Origin: a virus
Length of the DNA: 64,000 bases
Strand: one strand, 5' to 3'
IMG/VR virus record: IMGVR_UViG_3300044701_002547
Location: 1-64,000 of that record
The notes under the pieces: generated by a model
Told to the model about the DNA's origin: nothing
Database searches by the model: none
The model's input: the letters and a program-made list of their open reading frames with translations, nothing else
In this document: positions 36,124 to 45,647 of the stretch, in pieces
Position numbering within the stretch: the first letter of the stretch is position 1
Layout: each line of letters starts with the position of its first letter
Made by a program: the position numbers and the translations under genes

Positions 36124-37749
36124 ATGAATAACTATTCTAAAATTCTACATCATACTAGTCCATCCAAAAAGAAAACAACTCCTAAAAGTTCTTCAAGTAA
36201 GAAAAGAACTTTTGAGGAGTATGAAGCAGATCAGAAAAAAACAGAAGTAGATAAATTACAGGAAAAAACAGAAGAACTTCAAAGAAATGTTCAGTTTCTT
36301 GAAAATTATATTGTAAATCATCACGACGAAGTTTATGAACTTCGCCAAGAACTCAAAAATCAAGTAATACCTATACCAAAACAACAATTAAATGAAGGTT
36401 TGCTCAATGAACCTCCAGAAATAAAAAACAGTGATCCACTTACACCCCTAGATCAACAATTTGTAACTGTTCAACAACTTAACGATCATTATCAACTTTT
36501 CATTAATCGTATCCAACAGCAGATGGCAACGATTGGTGGAGGTGGTGAAACTCAGTTCAAGTTTCTTGATGACGTTGTAAATTTTATTTTCGTCGGGACT
36601 ATAAATGATCTCCCAAGTCCAGTAAATGGTGTAATCAATCTTAAAGATAACTACACTTATTTCTTCACAACAACTGTAGATTTAAATGGTAATCGTTTAG
36701 TTGCTGGAGATAACACAACTATTCTTGGTGGATCATCTGAGAACTGTAGAATTAAATCTACTGGTATTGCTACTGATGTCGCTTTGTTGAGTAGTGTTTA
36801 TTCTCTTCCAATCAGAAACATTACTCTTGAAGCACCTTATGCAATCAATCTTCAAGCATCTATTCCTTCAGTTCATGCACTTGATTGGTTCGGAGTTAAT
36901 TTTACCAACTGTGCAAAGGTAGGTATTATTTCTTCCTATAACAACTTCATTATGCTTGATGGTGCATTTCTTAACTCTCAAGACTTAACTTTTGATGGGA
37001 CAACTGGTACAGTAGGATTTAATCAGTGTCTTTTCACTGGAAACTTTGGATTAGGTGGTTCAAAATCTATTCTCAATTTTCCAAATACTTTTAGTTGCAC
37101 TCGTCGTATTCGCGCAACAACTTGCTCTTTTGTTGTTCCATCTGGATATACTGGCATTACAGTTCAAGATGGAGTAAATTTTGCTATTGCAGAAAGTTTT
37201 ATTCTTCAAACTTGTAACTTCTCAGGTCCAGGAACAAAACTTGGAATTAGTACTCATACCAACATAGATGGTAGAGATGCCTTTTTTGATTCGAACAGAG
37301 GTATTGATAATAGTTTTGTAATCGGGCAGTATTATATGAAGGATAATGCCACTCAAACTTCTTTTGCATCTACAGATACCTATACTAAGATTGCTGGTAT
37401 TACAACAACTGCAGGTGCAAGAAACTCAAAATTTACTCATACAGATAATCGTTTAACTTGCATTGCTGGAGTTGAAAGAGAATATCTTACTCAGGTCACT
37501 TTAACATTAGTTCCAAGCGAATATACGAATTTTAAAGTTGCTATCTATGATAGTTCTAATGGTGGGGAATATTTGACAGCATCGGAAGTTACAATGGAAG
37601 GAACACAAGGAGATACAAGATCTGTTACTCTTACTGATGTCCATAAACATAATCTAAATGATTATGTTGAGATTCATATATCAAATCTTGAGGATACGAA
37701 CCCAATCACAGTAACAGATTTAAATGTTTTAGTCACTCAGTTAGGATAA
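36124..37749 (+). CDS. Virion protein with N-terminal coiled coil and beta-helix (541 aa)
   Basis: Residues 1-30 are basic and Ser/Lys-rich. Residues about 28-80 form a coiled coil (EVDKLQEKTEELQRNVQFLENYIVNHHDEVYELRQELKN). From about 155 the sequence turns into short repeating strands (INLKDNYTYFFTTTVDLNGNRLVAGDNTTILGG...IRNITLEAPYAINLQ) typical of a right-handed beta-helix, with a beta-sandwich-like C-terminus. This is a common plan for trimeric tailspikes or fibre adaptors. It has its own late promoter. No active-site motif can be identified. Confidence 0.65.
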   Translation: MNNYSKILHHTSPSKKKTTPKSSSSKKRTFEEYEADQKKTEVDKLQEKTEELQRNVQFLENYIVNHHDEVYELRQELKNQVIPIPKQQLNEGLLNEPPEIKNSDPLTPLDQQFVTVQQLNDHYQLFINRIQQQMATIGGGGETQFKFLDDVVNFIFVGTINDLPSPVNGVINLKDNYTYFFTTTVDLNGNRLVAGDNTTILGGSSENCRIKSTGIATDVALLSSVYSLPIRNITLEAPYAINLQASIPSVHALDWFGVNFTNCAKVGIISSYNNFIMLDGAFLNSQDLTFDGTTGTVGFNQCLFTGNFGLGGSKSILNFPNTFSCTRRIRATTCSFVVPSGYTGITVQDGVNFAIAESFILQTCNFSGPGTKLGISTHTNIDGRDAFFDSNRGIDNSFVIGQYYMKDNATQTSFASTDTYTKIAGITTTAGARNSKFTHTDNRLTCIAGVEREYLTQVTLTLVPSEYTNFKVAIYDSSNGGEYLTASEVTMEGTQGDTRSVTLTDVHKHNLNDYVEIHISNLEDTNPITVTDLNVLVTQLG

Positions 37750-37755
37750 TAAATA
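37748..37755 (+). promoter_or_regulatory. Late promoter AATAAATA for the glycan operon
   Basis: NATAAATA lies 24 nt before the first gene of a run of seven closely spaced glycan-modification genes ending at 45543. No other clear promoter or terminator was seen within that run. Confidence 0.55.
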
Positions 37756-37779
37756 CTCTCAAGAACTCATTATGTTTTT

Positions 37780-38757
37780 ATGAACTTCGTAAAACTTGCC
37801 TTAGATAATGGTGGTTCAATTCACCCACTCATAATTCCAGCAGAATATACTAATGGAACTGGAATTATGAATCCTTCCATCTTTGTAGATGGAGATAAGA
37901 TAAGAGTAATCATTCGCCACGTTAATTATACCTTCTATCATTCTGAAAAAAAATTATTTCAACATCAATGGGGTCCTTTGACTTATGTGCATCCTGAGAA
38001 TGATATGCACTTAAGAACTCATAATTATTATTGCGAACTGGATGATAATTACTCTATCACTAGGTTCAATAAAATTGATACCTCAAAATTTCCTGATAAA
38101 GAACTTTGGGATTTTGTTGGTTTAGAGGATGCAAGAATTTTTAAATGGAACGAGAAACTTTATATCTCAGGTGTGAGGAGAGACTTAGATACAATTGGAA
38201 CGGGGAGAATGGAACTCTGTGAAATTGTTGTCTCTGAAAATACTGTGGAGGAAGTAGATAGATTCCGCATTCCACCACCAAATGATCCGAATTCTTACTG
38301 TGAAAAGAATTGGATGCCAATTCTTGATATGCCATTTCATTATGTGAAGTGGTCCAATCCAACAGAAGTGGTTAAAGTGGATCCTGAAACACAAACTTCG
38401 ACTACAGTTCATATGGCAGATATGATTCCTCTTCCTAGAGATTTGCGTGGGGGATCACAGGTTCTTACTGTTGGAGACCATTATATAACTTGTACTCATG
38501 AAGTTGATTTATTCAATAGTGAGGTTGGAAGAAAGGATGCAAGATACTATCATCGTTTTATAGTCTGGGACAAGAATTGGAATATTACTCTTCATACTAA
38601 AGAATTTAATTTTATGGATGGTGATGTTGAGTTCTGTGTAGGAATGGCAAAACATAATGGAAATTTTTTAATGACCTTTGGATTTCAGGATAACGCTGCT
38701 TATCTACTTAAAGTTCCTGAAGATTTTATGGAGAAGTTTATAAATGAGAATAGTTGA
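37780..38757 (+). CDS. GH130-like five-bladed beta-propeller protein (325 aa)
   Basis: The motifs NPSIFVDGDKIRVIIRHVNYTF, FVGLEDARIFKWNEKLYISGVRRD and CEKNWMPIL resemble GH130/GH43-type five-bladed propellers, which phosphorolyse or hydrolyse beta-mannosides. The GLEDARIF segment is the clearest match. I cannot confirm the catalytic acid, so it may be a non-catalytic sugar-binding relative. It heads an operon of glycosyl- and methyltransferases and overlaps the next gene by 14 nt. Confidence 0.55.
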   Translation: MNFVKLALDNGGSIHPLIIPAEYTNGTGIMNPSIFVDGDKIRVIIRHVNYTFYHSEKKLFQHQWGPLTYVHPENDMHLRTHNYYCELDDNYSITRFNKIDTSKFPDKELWDFVGLEDARIFKWNEKLYISGVRRDLDTIGTGRMELCEIVVSENTVEEVDRFRIPPPNDPNSYCEKNWMPILDMPFHYVKWSNPTEVVKVDPETQTSTTVHMADMIPLPRDLRGGSQVLTVGDHYITCTHEVDLFNSEVGRKDARYYHRFIVWDKNWNITLHTKEFNFMDGDVEFCVGMAKHNGNFLMTFGFQDNAAYLLKVPEDFMEKFINENS

Positions 38758-39610
38758 TTGTTTTCCTTATTTCAACGAGAAAGAATTATTAGAACTTCGA
38801 ATTAATCTACTTTATGATAAGGTAGATCAGTTTATTATTTGTGATGCGAATAAAACTCATAAAGGAGATTCGAAATCTTTTACTTGTAAAGAGACTCTTG
38901 AAAACCTTGGCCTATTATCGGATAAAATTCAAGTCCTGGAATTGGATTTACCTTCTTATGAGAAGGAACCAAATGCTTGGGTAAGAGAAAGAATGCAGAG
39001 AAATGTTGCAGCAAACCTTATACAAGATGATGATATTTTTATCGTAGGGGACTGTGATGAAATCATCAATCCAGATTTTGTTGAGTATTACGCAAATGTG
39101 GCAAAACAAAATCCAAATAATATTTTAAGAATTCCTATGATATTCTTAAATGGTAGAGCAGACCTAAGAGTTTATGGACCTAATAATCAACCTGTTCCCT
39201 GGGGAGCTGCTTTTTTGTGTATGAAACATCATTTGCAAAGATATACTCTCTCTGATATTCGTGAGTCTTATGCTCTGTGTAAAAATGATATTGTGTATTC
39301 TGATGTCTTTACATATGATAATGGAATCGTAGAAGATGCTGGTTGGCATTTTAGTTGGATGGGAGATTTAAATAGATTAAAAATCAAACAGGAATCTTTC
39401 CTTCACTGGGATGAAGTATCGCTCCAAAATAATTTTGAAGCAAAAGAAAACTCTACAGATTGTTTGGGGAGAAAAGATCATATCTTAAAAAAATATTCAG
39501 TTAATCTCTTGCCTCAAAAAATATTTGAACTTAAGACAGTTCAAGAGTTTTTATTTCAGTCAAGTTCAAATCAAGTAAAGGAAAAGTATTCGCATTTGTT
39601 TATATCATGA
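38744..39610 (+). CDS. GT17-type glycosyltransferase
   Basis: This 288-aa protein begins VDCFPYFNEKELLELRINLLYDKVDQFIICDANKTHKGD. It continues with the helix WVRERMQRNVAANLI and then DDIFIVGDCDEIINPDFVEYY (about 93-113), where the D-x-D-E metal-binding motif lies. This order is characteristic of family GT17 (beta-1,4-GlcNAc-transferase type). It likely adds a sugar, probably GlcNAc, to an unknown glycan. It overlaps both neighbours. Confidence 0.8.
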   Translation: MRIVDCFPYFNEKELLELRINLLYDKVDQFIICDANKTHKGDSKSFTCKETLENLGLLSDKIQVLELDLPSYEKEPNAWVRERMQRNVAANLIQDDDIFIVGDCDEIINPDFVEYYANVAKQNPNNILRIPMIFLNGRADLRVYGPNNQPVPWGAAFLCMKHHLQRYTLSDIRESYALCKNDIVYSDVFTYDNGIVEDAGWHFSWMGDLNRLKIKQESFLHWDEVSLQNNFEAKENSTDCLGRKDHILKKYSVNLLPQKIFELKTVQEFLFQSSSNQVKEKYSHLFIS

Positions 39611-40596
39611 GAGTAGGATTTCATAGTTTTCAAATGGGTCAACGGGGGACAGAGATATGTCTTCATAAGTATGCGAAGTACAATAGAGAAATCTTAGGAA
39701 ATGAATCTGTAATCATTTCTTCAATCGCACATCCAACATATTGTTTAGATAGATTCAAAGACTTTGATGTTATTTTATATCCAGAGTATTGGATCAACGA
39801 CGGAAGAAATGATGCTCTTCGACAAAAGTTAGAATTGATTTGTGATCGAAATAAGATTGATGCATTTTATGCCATTAAGATGGGAGAGAATGATGGAATT
39901 ATGCCAACGAACGTGAAGACTTTAACTCATTGTGTCTTCAGAATGGATGATCCACACGGTACAGTTTATGCTGGAGTTTGTAAGTATATGTCAGATAAAC
40001 ACGGTGGAGTACATCCATACGTTCATCATATTTTGGAAAAAGATGCCCCACATATTGAAGATGATTTGAGAGAAGAACTTGGAATTCCAAAGGGAGATTT
40101 AGTTCTCGGAAGACACGGTGGATATGAAACTTTTAATCTTGACTTTACTTATGGTGCTATTTCCAGAGCACTCAGTTCTAGAAAAGATCTTTGGTTTGTT
40201 TTTCTGAATACCAAAGAGTTCATTCAGCACGAAAGAGTCATCTATCTTCCTTGGACTATGGATGTAGAATACAAGTCTAGATTTGTGAATACTTGCGATG
40301 CTATGATGCACGGAAGACTTGATGGTGAAGTTTTTAGTTTGTCTCTTGCCGAATTTTCATTTCGGAATAAACCGATTATCACTTGGAATCCTGTAGAAGT
40401 TCCTTGGTATTATGATGTCGGACACATATATTTGATGAAAGATAGCGCAATATATTACCAGGATGAGAACGAACTATATACAATACTTACTAACTTAGAT
40501 CAGAACAAAATTAAAGATTACGATTGGGGTGAGTATTGTTATTCTTATACTAAGGAAAGTGTTATGGAAGAATTTAATGAGGTATTTTTAAAATGA
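39607..40596 (+). CDS. GT-B-type glycosyltransferase-like protein (329 aa)
   Basis: MRVGFHSFQMGQRGTEICLHKYAKYN looks like the N-terminal GT-B loop (GGxE-like position). A central HPYVHHILEKDAP segment leads to the second domain, which starts LVLGRHGGYETFNLDF. HGRLDGEVFSLSLAEFSFRNKPII fits the family 4 region E-x7-E (about residues 235-258). Start and stop overlap both neighbours (ATGA), so it is translationally coupled in the glycan operon. Substrate is unknown. Confidence 0.65.
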   Translation: MRVGFHSFQMGQRGTEICLHKYAKYNREILGNESVIISSIAHPTYCLDRFKDFDVILYPEYWINDGRNDALRQKLELICDRNKIDAFYAIKMGENDGIMPTNVKTLTHCVFRMDDPHGTVYAGVCKYMSDKHGGVHPYVHHILEKDAPHIEDDLREELGIPKGDLVLGRHGGYETFNLDFTYGAISRALSSRKDLWFVFLNTKEFIQHERVIYLPWTMDVEYKSRFVNTCDAMMHGRLDGEVFSLSLAEFSFRNKPIITWNPVEVPWYYDVGHIYLMKDSAIYYQDENELYTILTNLDQNKIKDYDWGEYCYSYTKESVMEEFNEVFLK

Positions 40597-41288
40597 TTTT
40601 GGCAAAAAACTTATCACACATCAATACAAATCATAATTTAGCATTTAATTATCTTCAATCTCTCTTTGATATTAATGATCATAAACATAGAGTTCTTGAT
40701 ATTGGGGCAGGAGCAAATCCTTGGGCAATTGAATGGATTACTCACGTTGTAGATAATTTTTTAGAACCTAAAGATATTAGTAATGTATCTAAAAATGAGA
40801 TTAAAATTTTCAAAGTAGATATTGATGATCCAAGAGAATGGAATGTTGTATTAGAAGATGTTGAAAAGAACGGTAAGTTTGATTTTGTAATCTGTAGTCA
40901 TACTCTTGAGGATGTTAATAATCCAAAAATAACTTGTGAAATGATTAATCATATTGGCAAGGCTGGATTTATTAGTATGCCTTCAAAATATACTGAACTA
41001 GTTACATTTGAATATAAATCAAATTGTGGATTACCTTACAAAGGATACCATCATCATAGATGGATATATCAACTTAATAATGACACCTTGATTGGATTTC
41101 CTAAAATGAATTTTCATGATTATATTCAATTTGATTTTGATAAACAGAAGGCAATTGCTTCTGAAATTGCTTTTTTGTGGAAAGATAGTTTCAATTATGA
41201 ATTCGTAATTCCACATCAAATGCTTGATAATAGAATAGGACCAAACAAACTTTTAGATCTTTTTGAAGACGACGATCTTGTACTTTGA
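40593..41288 (+). CDS. SAM-dependent methyltransferase-like protein (231 aa)
   Basis: The SAM-binding motif I appears as HRVLDIGAGANPWAIEW (residues 32-48). An acidic loop (FKVDIDDPREWN) and motif IV-like FDFVICSHTLEDVNNPKITCEMI (about 97-119) follow, then a KAGFISMPSKYTE segment. This is the class I, type 11 pattern. The acceptor is not evident; the neighbourhood suggests a sugar. It overlaps the preceding gene. Confidence 0.7.
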   Translation: MILAKNLSHINTNHNLAFNYLQSLFDINDHKHRVLDIGAGANPWAIEWITHVVDNFLEPKDISNVSKNEIKIFKVDIDDPREWNVVLEDVEKNGKFDFVICSHTLEDVNNPKITCEMINHIGKAGFISMPSKYTELVTFEYKSNCGLPYKGYHHHRWIYQLNNDTLIGFPKMNFHDYIQFDFDKQKAIASEIAFLWKDSFNYEFVIPHQMLDNRIGPNKLLDLFEDDDLVL

Positions 41289-41297
41289 GGTATTGAA

Positions 41298-44123
41298 ATG
41301 ACTTTTAAATTAGATGCAAAAAAAGAAGTAGCATTAGATTCTCCAGATCATCTTTGTCCCGTTGGGTGTGTGAATGATAATTTTAGTTCGATTGGATTAA
41401 TATCTGAAGTTATACAATATTTTGGTGGAAAAAAAATTTCTGTTCTTGATTTGGGTTGTTCTGGTGGAAAGTTTGTAGTTGATTTTATTGAAAGAGGGCA
41501 TGATGCAATCGGATTGGAGGGAAGTTCTAATTGTTTAACTGGAAGCGGAAAATACAACTGGGACAAATACCACAATACCAATTTGTTTCTTTGTGACATT
41601 ACAGAAGAATATCAGTTGTATGAGAACGATGAGCCTTTAAAATTTGATTACATTCATTCGGAGGAAGTTTTCGAACATATCTCTGTGGATAAGATTGATA
41701 ATATGCTGAAACAGATTAAAAAGCATCTAAAAGAAGATGGAATCTGTTCCTTTGGTATATCTAAAATTCCTCATGAAGTTGTAATTGATGACCAATTATA
41801 CATTCTTCATCAATCAGTTTTTCCTCCAATCTGGTGGAAGAATAAACTTATTCAAAATGGATTTGAAATTTTAGATAATGGGCGCAATGATGAAAATTAT
41901 TTTGGTTATATTTTTAATAATGTAATTAGAACAGATTGTCAGGAAAGTTCTTGTTATTTTTGTTGTAGAATACAAAAAACTCAACAAAAATATAATTCTT
42001 CTGATTTGACTGAACTTCTTCATAATTACATTAATCAACCAGAGAACGCAGAACACAACTTTGATTTAGCAGTTTATTATCATGACATCGGACAGACTGC
42101 TACAGCAGTTTCTTATTATCTCCGTGCGGCAGAAAGAACAGATGATGACCTTCTTAAGTATGAGTGTCTGATTCGTGGTGCTATGTGCTTTGATTCGCAG
42201 GGTACTCGCAACTTTACTGTGAAAGGTTTTCTTCTACACGCTCTTGCGATTTGTCCCAAAAGACCAGAAGCTTATTATCTGATGAGTAAGTTTTATGAAA
42301 AGGAAAATAAAGATGGAAGTTGGAATGAATCTTTCACAATTTCTTCTATAGGATTGAAAGTTGCTGATTTAAATCCATCACCACTGAGAACAGTCGTGAA
42401 TTATCCTGGGGAATATGCGCTTCTTTTTCAGAAAGCAATCAGCAGTTGGTGGTGTGGGTTGTGTGAAGAATCAAGAGATTTACTTTTAGATCTTCTTAAG
42501 AATTATCAGATGGCAGATACTTTCCAACAAAAAGCTATTGATAATCTTAAAAAAATGAATGTTGAAATAGATTTAAATCAGTTATTTAAAAACAAACTTC
42601 CTATGAACATCAATAATAAAAAAATCTCAACTGAAGATTTTGATTGGGGAGTATTATCTGATGAGGAAAAAAATATCATTGGGAAAGAAATATTTCAAGA
42701 TCATATCTATGATAGATTTTTTTCAGTAAAAGAAAATGACATTGTAATGGACATTGGTGCAAATGTTGGAGCATTTTCTTATTCAGTATTAAATAAAAAT
42801 CCAAAACATATTTACTGTATAGAACCTTCTGTCAATTTAATTGACACTATCAAAAATAATTTAAGTGGATTTCCCGTAACTATTATTGATTCTTCAGTTT
42901 CTAGTGAAACTTGTGATTTCAAAGAACCTACTGAAAATGATTACATTCATTTTCATCAAGGATTTTATAAATCAAAAACCTTTAAAGACATTCTTAGGGA
43001 AAATAATATTAATCACATAGATTTTCTAAAAATTGACTGTGAAGGTGGAGAATATGATGTATTTACTGAAGAAAATAAAAATTTTCTCTTGAATAATGTT
43101 AAGTACATCGCAGGTGAGTGGCATTTTACCAGTAATGGTAATTCTATGGAAAAATTTAGAAATTTTATAAATCTTTATTTAAAGGATCATAATAATTATA
43201 AAGTGTTTGAACTGAGTGGTAGAGAAATAACTGATATAATCTTCAATGAAGACTTTCTTGTACCATTTGAACAATGGTATAATGAATATGGTCATGCACA
43301 GTTTATGATTTATATTGAAAATAATATCGAAGATAAAAAAAAAAGTATTCCGGTGATTGGAACGGCGGTTGTAAATAATTGTTATTGGATAAAACGTCTT
43401 TTAGAAAGCGTTGATTATCCAGTTGATAATTTTGTTATTATTAATAATAATGGAAGAGGTCAGCTTGATGAAGAATTAAATAACTTAACCAAGATCACCC
43501 ACAAATATATTAAAAATATTAAAGTTTGTCATATGCCAGCAAACATTGGATGTGGTGGTGCTTGGAATTTAATTATTAAATCTTATATGATGGCACCTTA
43601 TTGGATTATTGTGAGTGATGATGTTGCTTTTTGCCCTGGATTCTTAGAGGAAATGGTTTCCGTTGCCGAATCTGATTCTGAGATTGGAATAATTCACGGA
43701 CACGCTGGAGACTTTGGTGTGGGTAGTTGGGATGTATTCTTAATGAGGGATCATGTCGTTCAAAAGTTTGGATTGTTTGATGAGAATTTATATCCTGCTT
43801 ATTGTGAAGACTCTGATTACATAATGAGATTTCAACATCATTCCATTAAAAAAGTAATGTCCCTGAACTCAAATTATTATCACGGGCACGGGGATAAGAC
43901 TGAATATTATAAAGAGGGATGTCAAACACAAAAAAGTGAACCAGAACTTAAAGAAAAATTAGATCATTCAAATAATTTAAATATAGAATATCTGACAGAA
44001 AAATGGGGACCTGGTTGGAGAATGTGTAGCCCTGAAGATTTACCATTTAAAGGAAAGGAACATTCAATTTCAGAAACAACATATGATTTAAGTTTTGTAA
44101 GAAGAAAACATCTAGGATTTTAA
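41298..44123 (+). CDS. Multidomain methyltransferase - FkbM methyltransferase - GT2 glycosyltransferase fusion (941 aa)
   Basis: Three enzyme domains lie in one chain. Residues about 35-215: class I methyltransferase with SVLDLGCSGGKFVVDFIERGHDAIGLE (motif I at 51-57) and YIHSEEVFEHIS. Residues about 235-430: helical, TPR-like region (AVYYHDIGQTATAVSYYLRAAERTDDD, PEAYYLMSKFYEKEN). Residues about 475-640: FkbM-type methyltransferase with DIVMDIGANVGAFSY and IDFLKIDCEGGEYDVF. Residues about 684-930: GT-A glycosyltransferase with VNNCYWIKRLLESVDYP, ANIGCGGAWNL and the D-D motif in WIIVSDDVAF. TPR-linked transferases often act on proteins or long glycans. The substrate is unknown. Confidence 0.8.
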   Translation: MTFKLDAKKEVALDSPDHLCPVGCVNDNFSSIGLISEVIQYFGGKKISVLDLGCSGGKFVVDFIERGHDAIGLEGSSNCLTGSGKYNWDKYHNTNLFLCDITEEYQLYENDEPLKFDYIHSEEVFEHISVDKIDNMLKQIKKHLKEDGICSFGISKIPHEVVIDDQLYILHQSVFPPIWWKNKLIQNGFEILDNGRNDENYFGYIFNNVIRTDCQESSCYFCCRIQKTQQKYNSSDLTELLHNYINQPENAEHNFDLAVYYHDIGQTATAVSYYLRAAERTDDDLLKYECLIRGAMCFDSQGTRNFTVKGFLLHALAICPKRPEAYYLMSKFYEKENKDGSWNESFTISSIGLKVADLNPSPLRTVVNYPGEYALLFQKAISSWWCGLCEESRDLLLDLLKNYQMADTFQQKAIDNLKKMNVEIDLNQLFKNKLPMNINNKKISTEDFDWGVLSDEEKNIIGKEIFQDHIYDRFFSVKENDIVMDIGANVGAFSYSVLNKNPKHIYCIEPSVNLIDTIKNNLSGFPVTIIDSSVSSETCDFKEPTENDYIHFHQGFYKSKTFKDILRENNINHIDFLKIDCEGGEYDVFTEENKNFLLNNVKYIAGEWHFTSNGNSMEKFRNFINLYLKDHNNYKVFELSGREITDIIFNEDFLVPFEQWYNEYGHAQFMIYIENNIEDKKKSIPVIGTAVVNNCYWIKRLLESVDYPVDNFVIINNNGRGQLDEELNNLTKITHKYIKNIKVCHMPANIGCGGAWNLIIKSYMMAPYWIIVSDDVAFCPGFLEEMVSVAESDSEIGIIHGHAGDFGVGSWDVFLMRDHVVQKFGLFDENLYPAYCEDSDYIMRFQHHSIKKVMSLNSNYYHGHGDKTEYYKEGCQTQKSEPELKEKLDHSNNLNIEYLTEKWGPGWRMCSPEDLPFKGKEHSISETTYDLSFVRRKHLGF

Positions 44124-44124
44124 A

Positions 44125-45543
44125 ATGAATAATTTAATTAATTTTCCTGTCATAAATTGTGTGACACTAGAACAATCTAGTCATAGGCATCAAATTATTT
44201 CACAACAAGTTGAAAAATATAATTTAAATATTAAATTTTGCTATGCTTATGATGGTGTAAATAATTCTTTAAGTGATATCTCTGATGTTTCTAGTCCTTT
44301 TTTGGGTGAGATGAATCGAGGTGAAATCTGTGCGGTTATATCTCACCTTAGGGCTATATCTGAATGGTATACAAATACGGATGAGGAGTATGGATTTTTT
44401 TGTGAGGATGATGTTTTACTAGAACTAAATGAAAAATGGAATTTCACATGGGATGATTTTATTAATCATTTACCTTCTAATTGGGGAATCATACAACTTT
44501 CTTTAATCAGAAACTTTGAAACCGAAACTTCTGATAGTGCAGATAGGTTTATGAAGTTTCATTCGTATGTATGGGATAATTGGTCAGCTTGTTCTTACAT
44601 TGTTTCAAGAAGATATGCAAAACAACTTATTGATTTTCACTGTAAAGGGGAAAATATATTTGATTTAAATCTACCATATTATCCTAATACAGTTCCTTTT
44701 ATTGAAAATGTTTTGTTTAATGCAGACAATAAAGAAACAGTATATACTCTTCCATTGTTTGTAGAAAATACGGAGATTGCGTCCTCTTTTTATCCTAAGT
44801 TTATTGAATCAAATCTTAAGGATAATCAGAAATATTCTTCACATTTAGTTCGTGATTGGTGGGAAAAATATGGAAAATCTAAATCGGTAGAATGGTTTTT
44901 CAGTGAAGATTCGGAAGATCAAGAAGAAACAAACTTTTTATTAGTCAATCCTGGATATGTAAAAACCAGAGGGACTTGTTGGATTGTTGATAATTTTTAT
45001 GAGAATCCAGATCAGATGAGAGAATTTGCTTTAAAACAAGACTATCTTGAAGGTGGTCTTGGAAGAGGATTCATTGGTAGAAGAACTCACCAGCAATTTT
45101 TATTTCCAGGTTTAAAGGAAAGATTTGAAGAAATAATGGGTAAAAAAGTTACGGGATGGGAAGGATATGATATGAATGGTAGATTCCAGGTTGCTTGGGC
45201 TGGAGAACCTTTAGTATGGCATTGTGATAATCAACAATGGGGTGGAATGTTATATCTAACTCCAAATGCTCCTTATCAATGTGGAACAACTTTATATGCT
45301 CATAAACAAACTAGAGCAAGAACTTTTCATGATGAAGGATGGGATGCTGCTTGGAAAGATATTCCTGGAGATCCACATTTAGATGGAACTCCTTGGGAAC
45401 CTGTAGATGTTCTTGGAAATGTCTATAATCGTCTTGTTATTTTTGATGCTAGTGCCATTCATTCTGCTTCAGAGTATTTTGGTACGGTGATGGAGAATGC
45501 GAGATTGTGGCAGATGTTCTTTTTTGATGCTGAACCCGATTGA
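44125..45543 (+). CDS. GT25-type glycosyltransferase fused to 2-oxoglutarate/Fe(II) oxygenase (472 aa)
   Basis: Residues 1 to about 210 match GT25: INCVTLEQSSHRHQIISQQ, GEMNRGEICAVISHLRAI and the FFCEDDVLLE motif (E94-D95-D96). Residues about 270-470 form an oxygenase with H366-C-D368 in EPLVWHCDNQQWGGMLYLTP, distal H446 in FDASAIHSASE, and R460 in ENARLWQ (DUF6445-like). Collagen galactosyltransferases are GT25. Lysyl hydroxylases such as PLOD3 and mimivirus L230 also join a glycosyltransferase to a C-terminal Fe oxygenase, in this order. The match to that architecture is mine; action on the fibres of this phage is inference. Confidence 0.85.
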   Translation: MNNLINFPVINCVTLEQSSHRHQIISQQVEKYNLNIKFCYAYDGVNNSLSDISDVSSPFLGEMNRGEICAVISHLRAISEWYTNTDEEYGFFCEDDVLLELNEKWNFTWDDFINHLPSNWGIIQLSLIRNFETETSDSADRFMKFHSYVWDNWSACSYIVSRRYAKQLIDFHCKGENIFDLNLPYYPNTVPFIENVLFNADNKETVYTLPLFVENTEIASSFYPKFIESNLKDNQKYSSHLVRDWWEKYGKSKSVEWFFSEDSEDQEETNFLLVNPGYVKTRGTCWIVDNFYENPDQMREFALKQDYLEGGLGRGFIGRRTHQQFLFPGLKERFEEIMGKKVTGWEGYDMNGRFQVAWAGEPLVWHCDNQQWGGMLYLTPNAPYQCGTTLYAHKQTRARTFHDEGWDAAWKDIPGDPHLDGTPWEPVDVLGNVYNRLVIFDASAIHSASEYFGTVMENARLWQMFFFDAEPD

Positions 45544-45637
45544 CAGAATCATATAATTCTCTTATAATATCAAAGTCTTCAACTTCTTTGTATCTTTGAG
45601 AATGAAGACCTTCTCTGTGGTGGGAGAAGTGAAATGG

Positions 45638-45646
45638 TGGTATAAT
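45638..45646 (+). promoter_or_regulatory. Extended -10 promoter TGGTATAAT nested with a terminator
   Basis: TGn-TATAAT ends 1-2 nt before a hairpin terminator. Initiation about 7 nt downstream (near 45653) would begin inside the hairpin's 5' arm. No clear -35 is seen. Confidence 0.5.
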
Positions 45647-45647
45647 A

